Source: Alkalicoccus luteus (lineage in GTDB: Bacteria; Bacillota; Bacilli; Bacillales; Salisediminibacteriaceae). From it: a stretch of DNA of 64,000 nt. Below the pieces are notes generated by a model that had not been told where the DNA came from, searched no databases, and was given only the letters and a program-made list of their open reading frames with translations. The translations under genes and the position numbers were made by a program. Location of the stretch: NCBI GenBank assembly GCA_052061695.1, contig JBPZEY010000004.1. The stretch is one strand, 5' to 3'. Positions 15,501 through 23,160 of this stretch are shown here, piece by piece (position 1 is the first letter of the stretch; each line of letters begins with the position of its first letter).

Positions 15501-16559
15501 CTACTCAACCAGCGCAACCAGCTCCGGCTTAATATCGAAAGAAACAAGCGTTCCGACTTCTACATCCTGTTCAACCGGCGCATAGATAATCATCGGTGCC
15601 GCTGTCAAATCCTGCTCCTGATGCAGCCGGACGTGCAGCTCCTGATATTCACCGCCGTACGTAACTCTGTCAACGCGACCACAGTAGGCGCCTTGTTCAG
15701 ACAGCATACATCCCTCTGGACGGATGGAAAGCGTTACTTTTTCCAGCTGCTCCTGCGACTCTTCCGGAAGTGAGACGCGGCCGATATGGGTATGAATGCT
15801 TTTCAGATCCTGATCCATTCTGCCGGTCAGCAAATTCGTTTTTCCTACGAACTGGGCGACGAAACAGTTTTTCGGACAGCGGTACATTTCCTTCGGCGCT
15901 GCAATCTGCTGAATCACGCCTTCGTTCATGACAACGACACGGTCAGAAACGGCAAATGCGTCCTTCTGATCATGCGTCACTATAATCGCTGTCGTATTCG
16001 CTCTGCGCAGAATATTCGTAACATCAAACCGCATCTTTTCCCGAAGTCCGGCATCCAGATTACTGAACGGCTCGTCCATCAGAACAACGTGCGGTTTTGG
16101 CGCCAGTGCCCTGGCGAGAGCCACGCGCTGCTGCTGACCGCCTGAAAGCTGCGATGGGAATCGATCTGCGTACTCTTCCAGTCCAACAAGATCCAGTACT
16201 TCCTTCACACGCTTTTTCTTCTCACGGCTCTTCCACTTATTGAGTCCAAACATGACATTTTTAGCAATCGTCATATGAGGGAAAAGCGCATAATCCTGAA
16301 ATACCATGCCAATTCCGCGCTTTTCCGGCGGGAGTGAATTAGATTCTGACACAATCGAGGCGCCATCGATTCGAATCGTTCCGGATGTCGGATTCTCGAA
16401 CCCAGCGATCATACGCAATGTAGTCGTCTTACCACATCCGCTCGGCCCAAGCAGAGATACAATCTCGCCTTCTTTAATTTTCAGGCTGAGACCATCTACT
16501 GCCGGACGCCCGGTAGTTGAAAATGATTTCGTGATGTTATCAAGCTGAATTAAGCTCAT
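15501..16559 (-). CDS. Ferric iron ABC transporter ATP-binding protein (FbpC type)
   Basis: Cytoplasmic ATPase of 352 residues energising the permease at 12361-14007. Walker A GPSGCGKTT is at 38-46, the signature LSGGQQQRVALARA near 138 and Walker B VVLMDEPFSNLD near 158. A C-terminal TOBE-type domain (about 240-350) matches the FbpC/PotA group. It is the first gene of the iron set, has its own Fur box and a terminator behind it. Confidence 0.94.
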   Translation of the reverse strand: MSLIQLDNITKSFSTTGRPAVDGLSLKIKEGEIVSLLGPSGCGKTTTLRMIAGFENPTSGTIRIDGASIVSESNSLPPEKRGIGMVFQDYALFPHMTIAKNVMFGLNKWKSREKKKRVKEVLDLVGLEEYADRFPSQLSGGQQQRVALARALAPKPHVVLMDEPFSNLDAGLREKMRFDVTNILRRANTTAIIVTHDQKDAFAVSDRVVVMNEGVIQQIAAPKEMYRCPKNCFVAQFVGKTNLLTGRMDQDLKSIHTHIGRVSLPEESQEQLEKVTLSIRPEGCMLSEQGAYCGRVDRVTYGGEYQELHVRLHQEQDLTAAPMIIYAPVEQDVEVGTLVSFDIKPELVALVE

Positions 16560-16650
16560 GCCATTTCCCCCTGTACGCTCTCAGTTGCAGAATTTCCGAA
16601 GCACGCCGACGACCTGTCTATCTTGCTTATTTAGAATCATTATAATCTAA

Positions 16651-16671
16651 CTGAGAATGATTTTCATTTCT
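16651..16671 (-). promoter_or_regulatory. Fur box upstream of the iron ABC ATPase
   Basis: CTGAGAATGATTTTCATTTC matches the Fur box with three or so deviations. A second partial match AGAATCATTATAATCTA lies beside it (16634-16650). Position about 95 nt before the ATPase start fits operator control. Confidence 0.78.
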
Positions 16672-16790
16672 ACTGAAGTATAGCACACCTCAAATTTCCC
16701 GGTCAACCTGCAGCGGCAGTTGTCTCAAACTGTTCACAACTTTCTGACGGTGTCTGCTTCATTCTCATTCCCGGTTTATTCTTGTCTGCA

Positions 16791-16822
16791 AAATGGGAGG
16801 CTGCACGTCAGCGCAGCCTCCC
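16791..16822 (-). terminator. Intrinsic terminator after arginase
   Basis: Minus-strand stem GGGAGGCTGC/GCAGCCTCCC (16795-16804 with 16813-16822) followed by ATTTTG, 30 nt after the arginase stop. Confidence 0.82.
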
Positions 16823-16851
16823 GGATCAGTCCAGTTGTATTCTGTATAGGT

Positions 16852-17754
16852 TTAGAGAAGCTTTTCTCCAAAGAGAGAGCCAATCAACGCGACTGCAGCT
16901 TCTGCTGTCTGATTTTTCACATCCAGAATCGGGTTAACTTCAACAAACTCAGCAGATGTAATGATGTTTTTTTCTGCAAGAATTTCCATTGCAAGATGCG
17001 TCTCCCGGTATGTAGGTCCACCGATCACCGGCGTGCCGACACCTGGTGCATCGTTTGGATCAAGCGCATCAAGGTCCAGGCTCAGATGCACACCGTCTGT
17101 ATTCTTCGTAACTATGTCTGTCGCTTCTTCCATGACCTTTGACATGCCGAGACGGTCAATTTCGTGCATCGTATACACATGGATGCCACGTTCCTTGATC
17201 AGCACCCTCTCGCCTTCATCGAGAGAACGGGCACCGATAATGACGATATTTTCCGGCTTTACCTTCGGGCTGAATCCCCCGATTGAGGTCAGGTTCTCGT
17301 GACCGAGCCCGATGCTCGCGGCAAGCGGCATACCGTGAATATTGCCGGAGGGCGAGGTTTCGCCGGTGTTCAGATCGCCGTGGGCATCGTACCAGATAAC
17401 TCCGAGGTTCTCTTTATCCTTCGCTGTGCCGGCAAGTGAGCCGATGGCAATGCTGTGATCGCCTCCTAAAATCAGGGGAAATGCCCCTTCAGAAACGATA
17501 TCCATCACTTCATCTGCGAGCATTTGATTCGCTTTTACGACAACGTCCAAGTCCTTCAAGTTCTGATCGTTTTTAACGTCAAGACGGGAAGGACGGCCGA
17601 TTTGAATATCTCCCCGGTCTTCCACTTCATATCCAAGTGATTCAAGGCGTTCCACCACGCCTGCATAACGGATAACACTCGGTCCCATATCCACGCCGCG
17701 GCGCATTTGTCCTAAGTCCATCGGTACTCCAACAATTGTAATTTTTTGCTTCAA
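16852..17754 (-). CDS. rocF: Arginase
   Basis: Hydrolyses L-arginine to ornithine and urea, first step of arginine use; cytoplasmic, two manganese ions. At 300 residues it fits the family. The manganese ligands are visible in GGDHS (97-101), DAHGD (123-127) and SLDLDALDP (225-233). It follows proline dehydrogenase on the same strand and both lie near a RocR-type activator, which points to joint use of arginine and proline as nitrogen and carbon sources. I see no -24/-12 site directly before arginase, so it may be read from upstream past the hairpin at 17836. Confidence 0.96.
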   Translation of the reverse strand: MKQKITIVGVPMDLGQMRRGVDMGPSVIRYAGVVERLESLGYEVEDRGDIQIGRPSRLDVKNDQNLKDLDVVVKANQMLADEVMDIVSEGAFPLILGGDHSIAIGSLAGTAKDKENLGVIWYDAHGDLNTGETSPSGNIHGMPLAASIGLGHENLTSIGGFSPKVKPENIVIIGARSLDEGERVLIKERGIHVYTMHEIDRLGMSKVMEEATDIVTKNTDGVHLSLDLDALDPNDAPGVGTPVIGGPTYRETHLAMEILAEKNIITSAEFVEVNPILDVKNQTAEAAVALIGSLFGEKLL

Positions 17755-17835
17755 TTCAATTCACTCCATTTGATGATGTATTTTATGCTGCAAGGCAGCG
17801 GTTATGTGTCGTGCAGCTCTGGAAGGCGGCAGAGG

Positions 17836-17865
17836 AGAGGAGCCGCTTCGGGAAGCGGCTCCTCT
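17836..17865 (-). terminator. Terminator-like hairpin after proline dehydrogenase
   Basis: Perfect 13-bp stem AGAGGAGCCGCTT/AAGCGGCTCCTCT around CGGG, within 10 nt of the stop. The T run is poor on the minus strand, so passage into arginase is possible. Confidence 0.65.
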
Positions 17866-17872
17866 TATTCGT

Positions 17873-18778
17873 TTATTTGGAGAGCAGGCCGCGCACGGCA
17901 AACGTGATGTTTTGCGGGCGTTCAGCAAGACGGCGCATGAAATATCCGTACCAGTCGTTGCCGAACGGCACGTACACGCGCATTTTGTATCCTTCAGCAG
18001 CAATCTGCTCCTGCATCTCAGTCCGGAAGCCGTAGAGCATCTGGAATTCAAATCGATCCCGGCTGATATTGTTCTCTTCCGCAAACTGCTTTACTTCTGC
18101 AATGATATTATGGTCATGCGTAGCGACTGCTGCATAGCTTCCATTCAGCATATGGCGCTTAATAATGTTCATGTAATTGGCATATACGTCTTCTGCTTTT
18201 TGATACGCCACTTCAGGCGGCTCATTATACGCCCCTTTAATCAGTCGAAGGTTCATCCCCTTCAAATCGTCAATGTCTTTTTCAGAACGGAATAAGTAGG
18301 CCTGTATAGCAGTCCCGACATTATCATAGTCGCGGCGGAGCTCCTGAAGCACCTCCAGCGTCGGATCCAGGTGTGAATAGTCTTCCATGTCAATCCGCAC
18401 AAAATTTTGATGCTGTTTCGCCGTGTCCAAAATGGTCCGCATGTTTGATAAGCAAAGTTCTTTATCAATATCAAGTCCCAGCTGCGTCAGCTTCAAAGAA
18501 AGATTACAGTCGACCCCTGCTTCTGCCATTGCGTTCAGTGTCCGCACGCAGTAATCAGCAGCATCCATTGCTTCGTCTTTGTTGTAGACAAATTCGCCAA
18601 GATGATCCACTGTGACGGACAATCCTTTTTCATTTAGTTTTCGGGCTGTTTCCATTGCCTCATCAATCGTTTCTCCAGCTATAACGGATTTCGCTCCGAA
18701 TTTAGGTCCCCATTTTTCTGCCCGGTTTTTCACAAAATCATTCTGGGCCAGAAAAAGAAAAATATTACGTGTAATCAT
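17873..18778 (-). CDS. Proline dehydrogenase (monofunctional)
   Basis: FAD enzyme of 301 residues that oxidises L-proline to pyrroline-5-carboxylate and passes electrons to quinone. The barrel motifs SLKLTQLGLDID, IDMEDYSH, LRLIKGAYNEPPEVA, ATHDHNII, FEFQMLYGFR and MRVYVPFGNDWYGYFMRRLAERP are those of PutB/FadM of B. subtilis. I prefer the ATG at 18778 because the N terminus then matches PutB; ATG at 18790 touches AAAGGGG and is the alternative. A sigma-54 promoter lies about 125 bp upstream, controlled by the divergent activator. Confidence 0.95.
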   Translation of the reverse strand: MITRNIFLFLAQNDFVKNRAEKWGPKFGAKSVIAGETIDEAMETARKLNEKGLSVTVDHLGEFVYNKDEAMDAADYCVRTLNAMAEAGVDCNLSLKLTQLGLDIDKELCLSNMRTILDTAKQHQNFVRIDMEDYSHLDPTLEVLQELRRDYDNVGTAIQAYLFRSEKDIDDLKGMNLRLIKGAYNEPPEVAYQKAEDVYANYMNIIKRHMLNGSYAAVATHDHNIIAEVKQFAEENNISRDRFEFQMLYGFRTEMQEQIAAEGYKMRVYVPFGNDWYGYFMRRLAERPQNITFAVRGLLSK

Positions 18779-18902
18779 CAGGAAGGTCATCCCCTTTCTT
18801 CTCGTTGGTACGGCAGGACATGCGCTGCTGGACAAATGCCAGTACATTTCTTTTCCCGCTGCTTCGGCTTTTCAACCATTGACCGCCGCACTGTTTCGGT
18901 AA

Positions 18903-18918
18903 TGCAAGAACAATGCCA
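18903..18918 (-). promoter_or_regulatory. Sigma-54 (SigL) -24/-12 promoter of proline dehydrogenase
   Basis: Minus strand TGGCAT-TGTTC-TTGCA agrees with TGGCAC-N5-TTGCA including the invariant GG and GC. It faces proline dehydrogenase, and the gene on the other side encodes a sigma-54 activator, which makes the assignment consistent. Confidence 0.82.
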
Positions 18919-18971
18919 ATAATAAAACACTTGACCTGTAAGCCTTTTCAACGAAACCACGCTTCATTTAT

Positions 18972-19018
18972 TTTGCGGTGCCATCATAATTTGCACCTCT
19001 ACGAAAATTATTTTTGCA
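18972..19018. promoter_or_regulatory. Candidate RocR-type upstream activating sequences
   Basis: Two AT-rich blocks ending in TTTGCA/TTTTTGCA are present: TTTTGCGG...AATTTGCA (about 18971-18995) and GAAAATTATTTTTGCA (19003-19018). They resemble the TGCAAAATAATTTTGCA type sites reported for RocR. They lie 60-110 bp behind the -24/-12 promoter, a typical distance for enhancer-like sites. Confidence 0.5.
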
Positions 19019-19076
19019 TTCAAGCGCTGTTGCCTTATAAGATGAGGAGGAAGCGTTCACTAATGGAGGAATGACG

Positions 19077-20456
19077 ATGCTGCCTGAAATGCCGGCTGTT
19101 TACAAACAACTGATCGACAAGCTTGATGCAGGAATACACATTGTAGACCGTAATGGCCAATCGCTGATCTACAATGAAAAAATGTCCCAAATTGAAGGAA
19201 TGGACAAAGACGAAGTGCTCCGCAAAAATATAATGGATATCTTTCTCTTTGCATCCGAGGAAGACAGCCGACTGCTCCAAGCTTTAAAGCACGGCCGCTC
19301 TTTCCGCAGCGAGAGACAAACCTACTTCACTTTTAAAGGAAAGGAAATTACGACGGTTAACGATATTTTTCCAATTGAGGTTGACGGTGTGCGGGCTGGT
19401 GCAGTTGAAATTGCAGAGGATATCACAAAGCTGGAGAGAATGACCCGCCGGAAACGGCAGGATAATCTGCGTTTTACATTTGAGCGGATTGTTGGAGAAA
19501 GTATTCAATTAAAGGAAACGGTACAGCGGGCCAGACAGGCGTCGCGCACTGCTTCGGCAGTGCTGCTGTATGGAGAAACAGGCACCGGGAAAGAGCTTTT
19601 CGCCCAAAGCATCCACTCGGAAAGTCCTCGGGCAGCCGGTCCATTTATCGCTCAAAACTGCGCTGCCCTGCCGGAATCACTGATAGAAGGCATTTTGTTC
19701 GGATCGGTGAAAGGCGCGTTTACAGGTGCATCCGGACAAACGGGCTTGTTCGAGCAGGCAGCAGGCGGTACACTGCTCCTGGATGAGGTCAATTCCTTAT
19801 CGAAACCGATGCAGGCAAAGCTTCTGCGTGTCATTCAGGAAAAAACCGTGCGCAGGCTTGGCGGTACGAAAGATGTCCCAGTCGACGTGCGGATTATTGC
19901 TGTTTTAAATGAAGACCCCCTTACTGCCATGCAGCAGGGCCGGCTCCGGCCTGATTTGTATTACCGGCTGAGCGTTGTTTCCTTAGCGGTTCCGCCGCTC
20001 CGGGAACGGCCACGGGACATTCCGCTTTTAAGCAATTTCTTTATATCGCTGTTTAACGAGCGGTTTCAGCTGAACGTCGCCGGCCTTTCAAAGGAAACAG
20101 AAGCTCTTTTCAACGACTATGAGTGGCCGGGCAATGTACGTGAGCTCGAGCATGTCATCGAAGGTGCCATGAATATTATTCATCATGCAGGCAGCATCGA
20201 GCCACATCACCTGCCTGGCCACATGAAGCTGCGAATGCTGAAGGAAGATATCCGCGCTTCAGAGCCGGCTGCTTTCGAACAAAAGCCGCTGAAGGAGCAC
20301 CTCGAAGACAGCGAGCGCACCTATTTAAAAGAAACACTCCGCCGCACGAATGGAAATGTCACCCGCGCTGCAAATATACTTGGCATGAGCAGACAAAGTC
20401 TGCAATACCGGCTGAAAAAGCTGCAGATTTATCGTTCTGATACAGCGGACAGCTGA
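19077..20456 (+). CDS. Sigma-54-dependent transcriptional activator, RocR-like
   Basis: Bacterial enhancer-binding protein of 459 residues (RocR of B. subtilis is 461). A PAS sensor domain (about 10-115) is followed by the AAA+ domain with Walker A GETGTGKE (about 166-173), the sigma-54 contact loop GAFTGA (about 213-218) and arginine finger region RPDLYYRL, and a C-terminal Fis-type helix-turn-helix (NVTRAANILGMSRQSLQYRL). It should activate the divergent proline dehydrogenase promoter in response to ornithine, citrulline or proline. The ATG at 19077 has GGAGG at a normal distance; ATG at 19071 is too close. The 3' end overlaps the convergent exporter gene by 28 bp. Confidence 0.92.
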   Translation: MLPEMPAVYKQLIDKLDAGIHIVDRNGQSLIYNEKMSQIEGMDKDEVLRKNIMDIFLFASEEDSRLLQALKHGRSFRSERQTYFTFKGKEITTVNDIFPIEVDGVRAGAVEIAEDITKLERMTRRKRQDNLRFTFERIVGESIQLKETVQRARQASRTASAVLLYGETGTGKELFAQSIHSESPRAAGPFIAQNCAALPESLIEGILFGSVKGAFTGASGQTGLFEQAAGGTLLLDEVNSLSKPMQAKLLRVIQEKTVRRLGGTKDVPVDVRIIAVLNEDPLTAMQQGRLRPDLYYRLSVVSLAVPPLRERPRDIPLLSNFFISLFNERFQLNVAGLSKETEALFNDYEWPGNVRELEHVIEGAMNIIHHAGSIEPHHLPGHMKLRMLKEDIRASEPAAFEQKPLKEHLEDSERTYLKETLRRTNGNVTRAANILGMSRQSLQYRLKKLQIYRSDTADS

Positions 20457-22180
20457 TGGTCCGCAAGCTTTCGGTACAGAGAGTGGCTGTCGTACAGCGT
20501 CCGGTGGCTCCCTCTCCCTGTTACCCGCCCGTTTTCCATCACAATGATTTGATCCGCTCCTGCGATTGTTGAGAAACGATGTGCAATGATGATCGTCGTT
20601 CTGCCATTCATCAGAATATCAAGCGCTTCCTGCACTTGCTTTTCCGACTGGCTGTCCAGGCTCGCAGTGGCTTCGTCCAGCAGCAGTACTTCCGGATCGC
20701 GCAGCAGGGCTCGGGCAATCGCAATTCGCTGCTTTTGTCCCCCTGACAAACGGATTCCCCTCTCTCCTACTTCTGTATCGAGCTTATTGGGAAGCTCCTG
20801 TACGAAAGACGAGGCATTCGCTGCTTCAAGCACATCCCAAAAACGATACTCCGGCGGTTCTTCTGATAGACCATACATTAGGTTTTGACGCACAGTTCCA
20901 GCCAGCAGCGGACTTTCCTGCGATACGTAACCGATCTTGCGTCTCCATAACCGGAGCGGGTACGAAGCAACCGGGTCGGTTCCGTAGCGAATCGAACCCG
21001 CGCCGGGCTCGTAAAACCGTTCAATTAAGGAAAACAGCGTCGTCTTTCCAGCCCCGCTCGGTCCTACCACTGCTGTCACACTGCCTGCCGGAACCTCAAA
21101 AGAAACATCGGTTAATACCTGATCCTGTTCGTAGGAAAAGGATACTTGCTCCATCGTCAGCGGCTGCAGGACAGTCGGAGGCTGGCGCTCAGCTGACTCC
21201 GGCTCTTCAGTCTCATCCAAAAGACCGCGGATCCGCTCTGTCGCTCCAGCTGCTTTTTGCAGCTCGGCAAAAAATGATGAGAACTGGCTGACAGGCACAA
21301 TGATCATAAATAAGTATAAAATAAACGCGACCAATTCACCGGCCGTAAGCGCTCCAGCTGCCACTCTCACTCCTCCGAAGCCGATGATAAACACTAGCAT
21401 CAACATCATAGCGAGCGTCATGAGCGGATGCAGAACTGCCAGCACTTTTGCTTCCTTTAACCCGTAGCGAAACAGCTCTTTCGTGCGCGATTCCCCACGC
21501 TGTCTTTCGTGTTTTTCAGCTGTATACATCTTTACAAGCCTTATTTCAGAAAGGACGGTGCTGAGCACAGCCGTATAAGAGGCCATCTCCTGCTGAAGTG
21601 ATTTGGAAATCCGGTACATTTTCCTGCCGAGCGGAATAATAATAAACAGCATCACCGGCACAGCTGTCAGCATAACCAGCGTCATCTGCCAGTCCAGCCA
21701 AAGCAGAATCATGACGGCTCCTGTCATGGAGAGCACCCCTGTGACCGCTGATACAAGGTGTCTCGTAATCAGACCTTTCACAATCCCGGTATCATTAATC
21801 AAACGGCTGACCGTCTCCCCGCTCTGTACGTGATCAAAATAAGATACGGGCAGACGGAGAATATGCCGCCAGATACGGCTTCGCAGCTCCCGCACAATGT
21901 GTTCACCTGTATAGGTGAGCAGGTACATCGATACTCCGGTCCCCACAGCCTGAAGCAGAAATAAACTCAAAAACAGCACAATTGTCCCCGTTTCCAGTCC
22001 GCCTGCGGTCACTGAATCGACAATTTGCTGCGTAAACAGTGGGATGAGAAGACCGACCGCGGTTTCAAATAAGCTCAGGATCAGCGCAGCAGCCAAAATC
22101 CATACCGGCGGCTTTGTCATTCGTATTAAGTCATAAAATTCGCGCCACGTAAATCGCTTTTGCTCCGGCATTTGTGCCAC
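20429..22180 (-). CDS. BmrA-like multidrug ABC exporter (half transporter)
   Basis: Membrane exporter of 583 residues with six helices (about 25-310) and a C-terminal ATPase. Walker A GPSGAGKTT is at 373-381, the signature LSGGQ at 478-482 and Walker B VLLLDEA at 498-504. The text is close to B. subtilis BmrA (589), for example LPVSYFDHVQSGETVSRLIND and ELPNKLDTEVGERG. It would work as a homodimer to expel lipophilic drugs. Unusually it converges on the RocR-like gene with overlapping 3' ends. No local regulator is visible. Confidence 0.93.
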   Translation of the reverse strand: MAQMPEQKRFTWREFYDLIRMTKPPVWILAAALILSLFETAVGLLIPLFTQQIVDSVTAGGLETGTIVLFLSLFLLQAVGTGVSMYLLTYTGEHIVRELRSRIWRHILRLPVSYFDHVQSGETVSRLINDTGIVKGLITRHLVSAVTGVLSMTGAVMILLWLDWQMTLVMLTAVPVMLFIIIPLGRKMYRISKSLQQEMASYTAVLSTVLSEIRLVKMYTAEKHERQRGESRTKELFRYGLKEAKVLAVLHPLMTLAMMLMLVFIIGFGGVRVAAGALTAGELVAFILYLFMIIVPVSQFSSFFAELQKAAGATERIRGLLDETEEPESAERQPPTVLQPLTMEQVSFSYEQDQVLTDVSFEVPAGSVTAVVGPSGAGKTTLFSLIERFYEPGAGSIRYGTDPVASYPLRLWRRKIGYVSQESPLLAGTVRQNLMYGLSEEPPEYRFWDVLEAANASSFVQELPNKLDTEVGERGIRLSGGQKQRIAIARALLRDPEVLLLDEATASLDSQSEKQVQEALDILMNGRTTIIIAHRFSTIAGADQIIVMENGRVTGRGSHRTLYDSHSLYRKLADHQLSAVSER

Positions 22181-22334
22181 TCCCTGTCTGCTTCCATTCT
22201 GCCTCTATTATAACGTTCCCGTTCTGATCTGTCCGAATTCACATCCAGCTGATCCGGCCCTGCAATCGCCGGAACAGCCGATGCATATCGCAGTAATAGA
22301 TTCAATGCCGTTTGGAACGTTGCTCGGGTGAAGC

Positions 22335-22575
22335 CTCATAGCCGTTCGAACTTGAACGGCATGACAAGCGCGAGCGGAGCCGGACTAGCTCTTGAAGGCT
22401 TCTCGTGAGAAGCCTGTGTCCGAGTGAAGCCGCGCCCTCCTCTCGTGCCATTCTCCCTGCAGAAAGGGGTCACACTGAAAAGGAGCTGAAGGCAGGCCCA
22501 TAGCTGGCTGGATAAGGGAAGAAAGAATGCATAGAAATGACTAAACGGTTAAATCCGAATGACGTTGTCAACCAC
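22335..22575 (-). repeat. Partial terminator-associated repeat, copy C (left half)
   Basis: About 240 bp match the left half of the repeat family in reverse orientation; the stretch GCGCGAGCGGAGCCGGAC and AGAAGCCTG.GTCCGAGTGAAGCCGCGCC also occur in copy D (35693-35745). The end GACGTTGTCAACCACCTG is a degraded terminal repeat and abuts the hairpin at 22576. The right half is missing. 22181-22334 hold no gene and nothing I recognise apart from the exporter leader. Confidence 0.7.
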
Positions 22576-22605
22576 CTGAAAAAGCCGCCCGATTTGGGCG
22601 GCTTT
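22576..22605 (-). terminator. Outer duplicate of the rsiX terminator
   Basis: The 29 nt at 22576-22604 are identical to 23127-23155: a GCCGCCC/GGGCGGC hairpin with an A run in front, i.e. a T run on the minus strand. It lies between repeat copies C and B, far from any gene end. Confidence 0.85.
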
Positions 22606-23126
22606 CCCAGGCTGTTGATAAAGTCAATTTGTTTACATGTTTATTCGATTGATTGACTTTCCCCTCTGTTTACCGGCGGAAGCTTGCCGTGGGCTTGCCT
22701 TCAGCTATTTCTCAGGGCAACCCCTGAGAAAGGATCTTCAGGCTGCGCTAATTCCACAGGCGTCCCCGCCGGACACAAAGGGAAAATGGATTTGTTTGAT
22801 GGAGAAAAACGTCTCAATCGCTGAACGCTGCGGCTTTTTTGGGTGGATACGTTGACGTTCATCCCGATTCGACATCGAAGCGCTGCCTAACGAAAGGTTC
22901 CCTTTATATGGAACAAGCTCGTGTGAATCATCATCAGGGTTTTAACCGGACAGCCAGCTGCTAAATCGGAGGAAACTCGACTCCGAGAGGATCAGAACGA
23001 GGCGAAGATCCAGCGCTTCTGACGAAAGGAAGAAGCGGTTAGCTGAGGCCGTTCCCTCCGGAAAGCGAGGGTCCGCAGATGCAGGCAGGTGCAACGTTAT
23101 TCACTTAAAATGACTTTATCAACACT
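22605..23126 (+). mobile_element. MITE-like terminator-associated repeat, copy B
   Basis: Non-coding element of about 520 bp between two identical 29-bp terminator copies. Its ends CAGGCTGTTGATAAAGTCA (22608) and TGACTTTATCAACACTCTG (23111-23129) are imperfect inverted repeats with about 19 of 22 positions matching. It shares long stretches with copy A, including GATTCGACATCGAAG, CGAACGAGGCGAAGATCC in variant form, and CCGTTCCCTCCGGAAAGCGA. The right end faces rsiX. No recognisable protein is encoded. Confidence 0.87.
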
Positions 23127-23155
23127 CTGAAAAAGCCGCCCGATTTGGGCGGCTT
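23127..23155 (-). terminator. Intrinsic terminator of sigX-rsiX
   Basis: Minus-strand AAGCCGCCC/GGGCGGCTT hairpin followed by TTTTT, only a few bases after the rsiX stop at 23161. Gene-proximal copy of the 29-nt duplication around copy B. Confidence 0.9.
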
Positions 23156-23160
23156 ACCAG

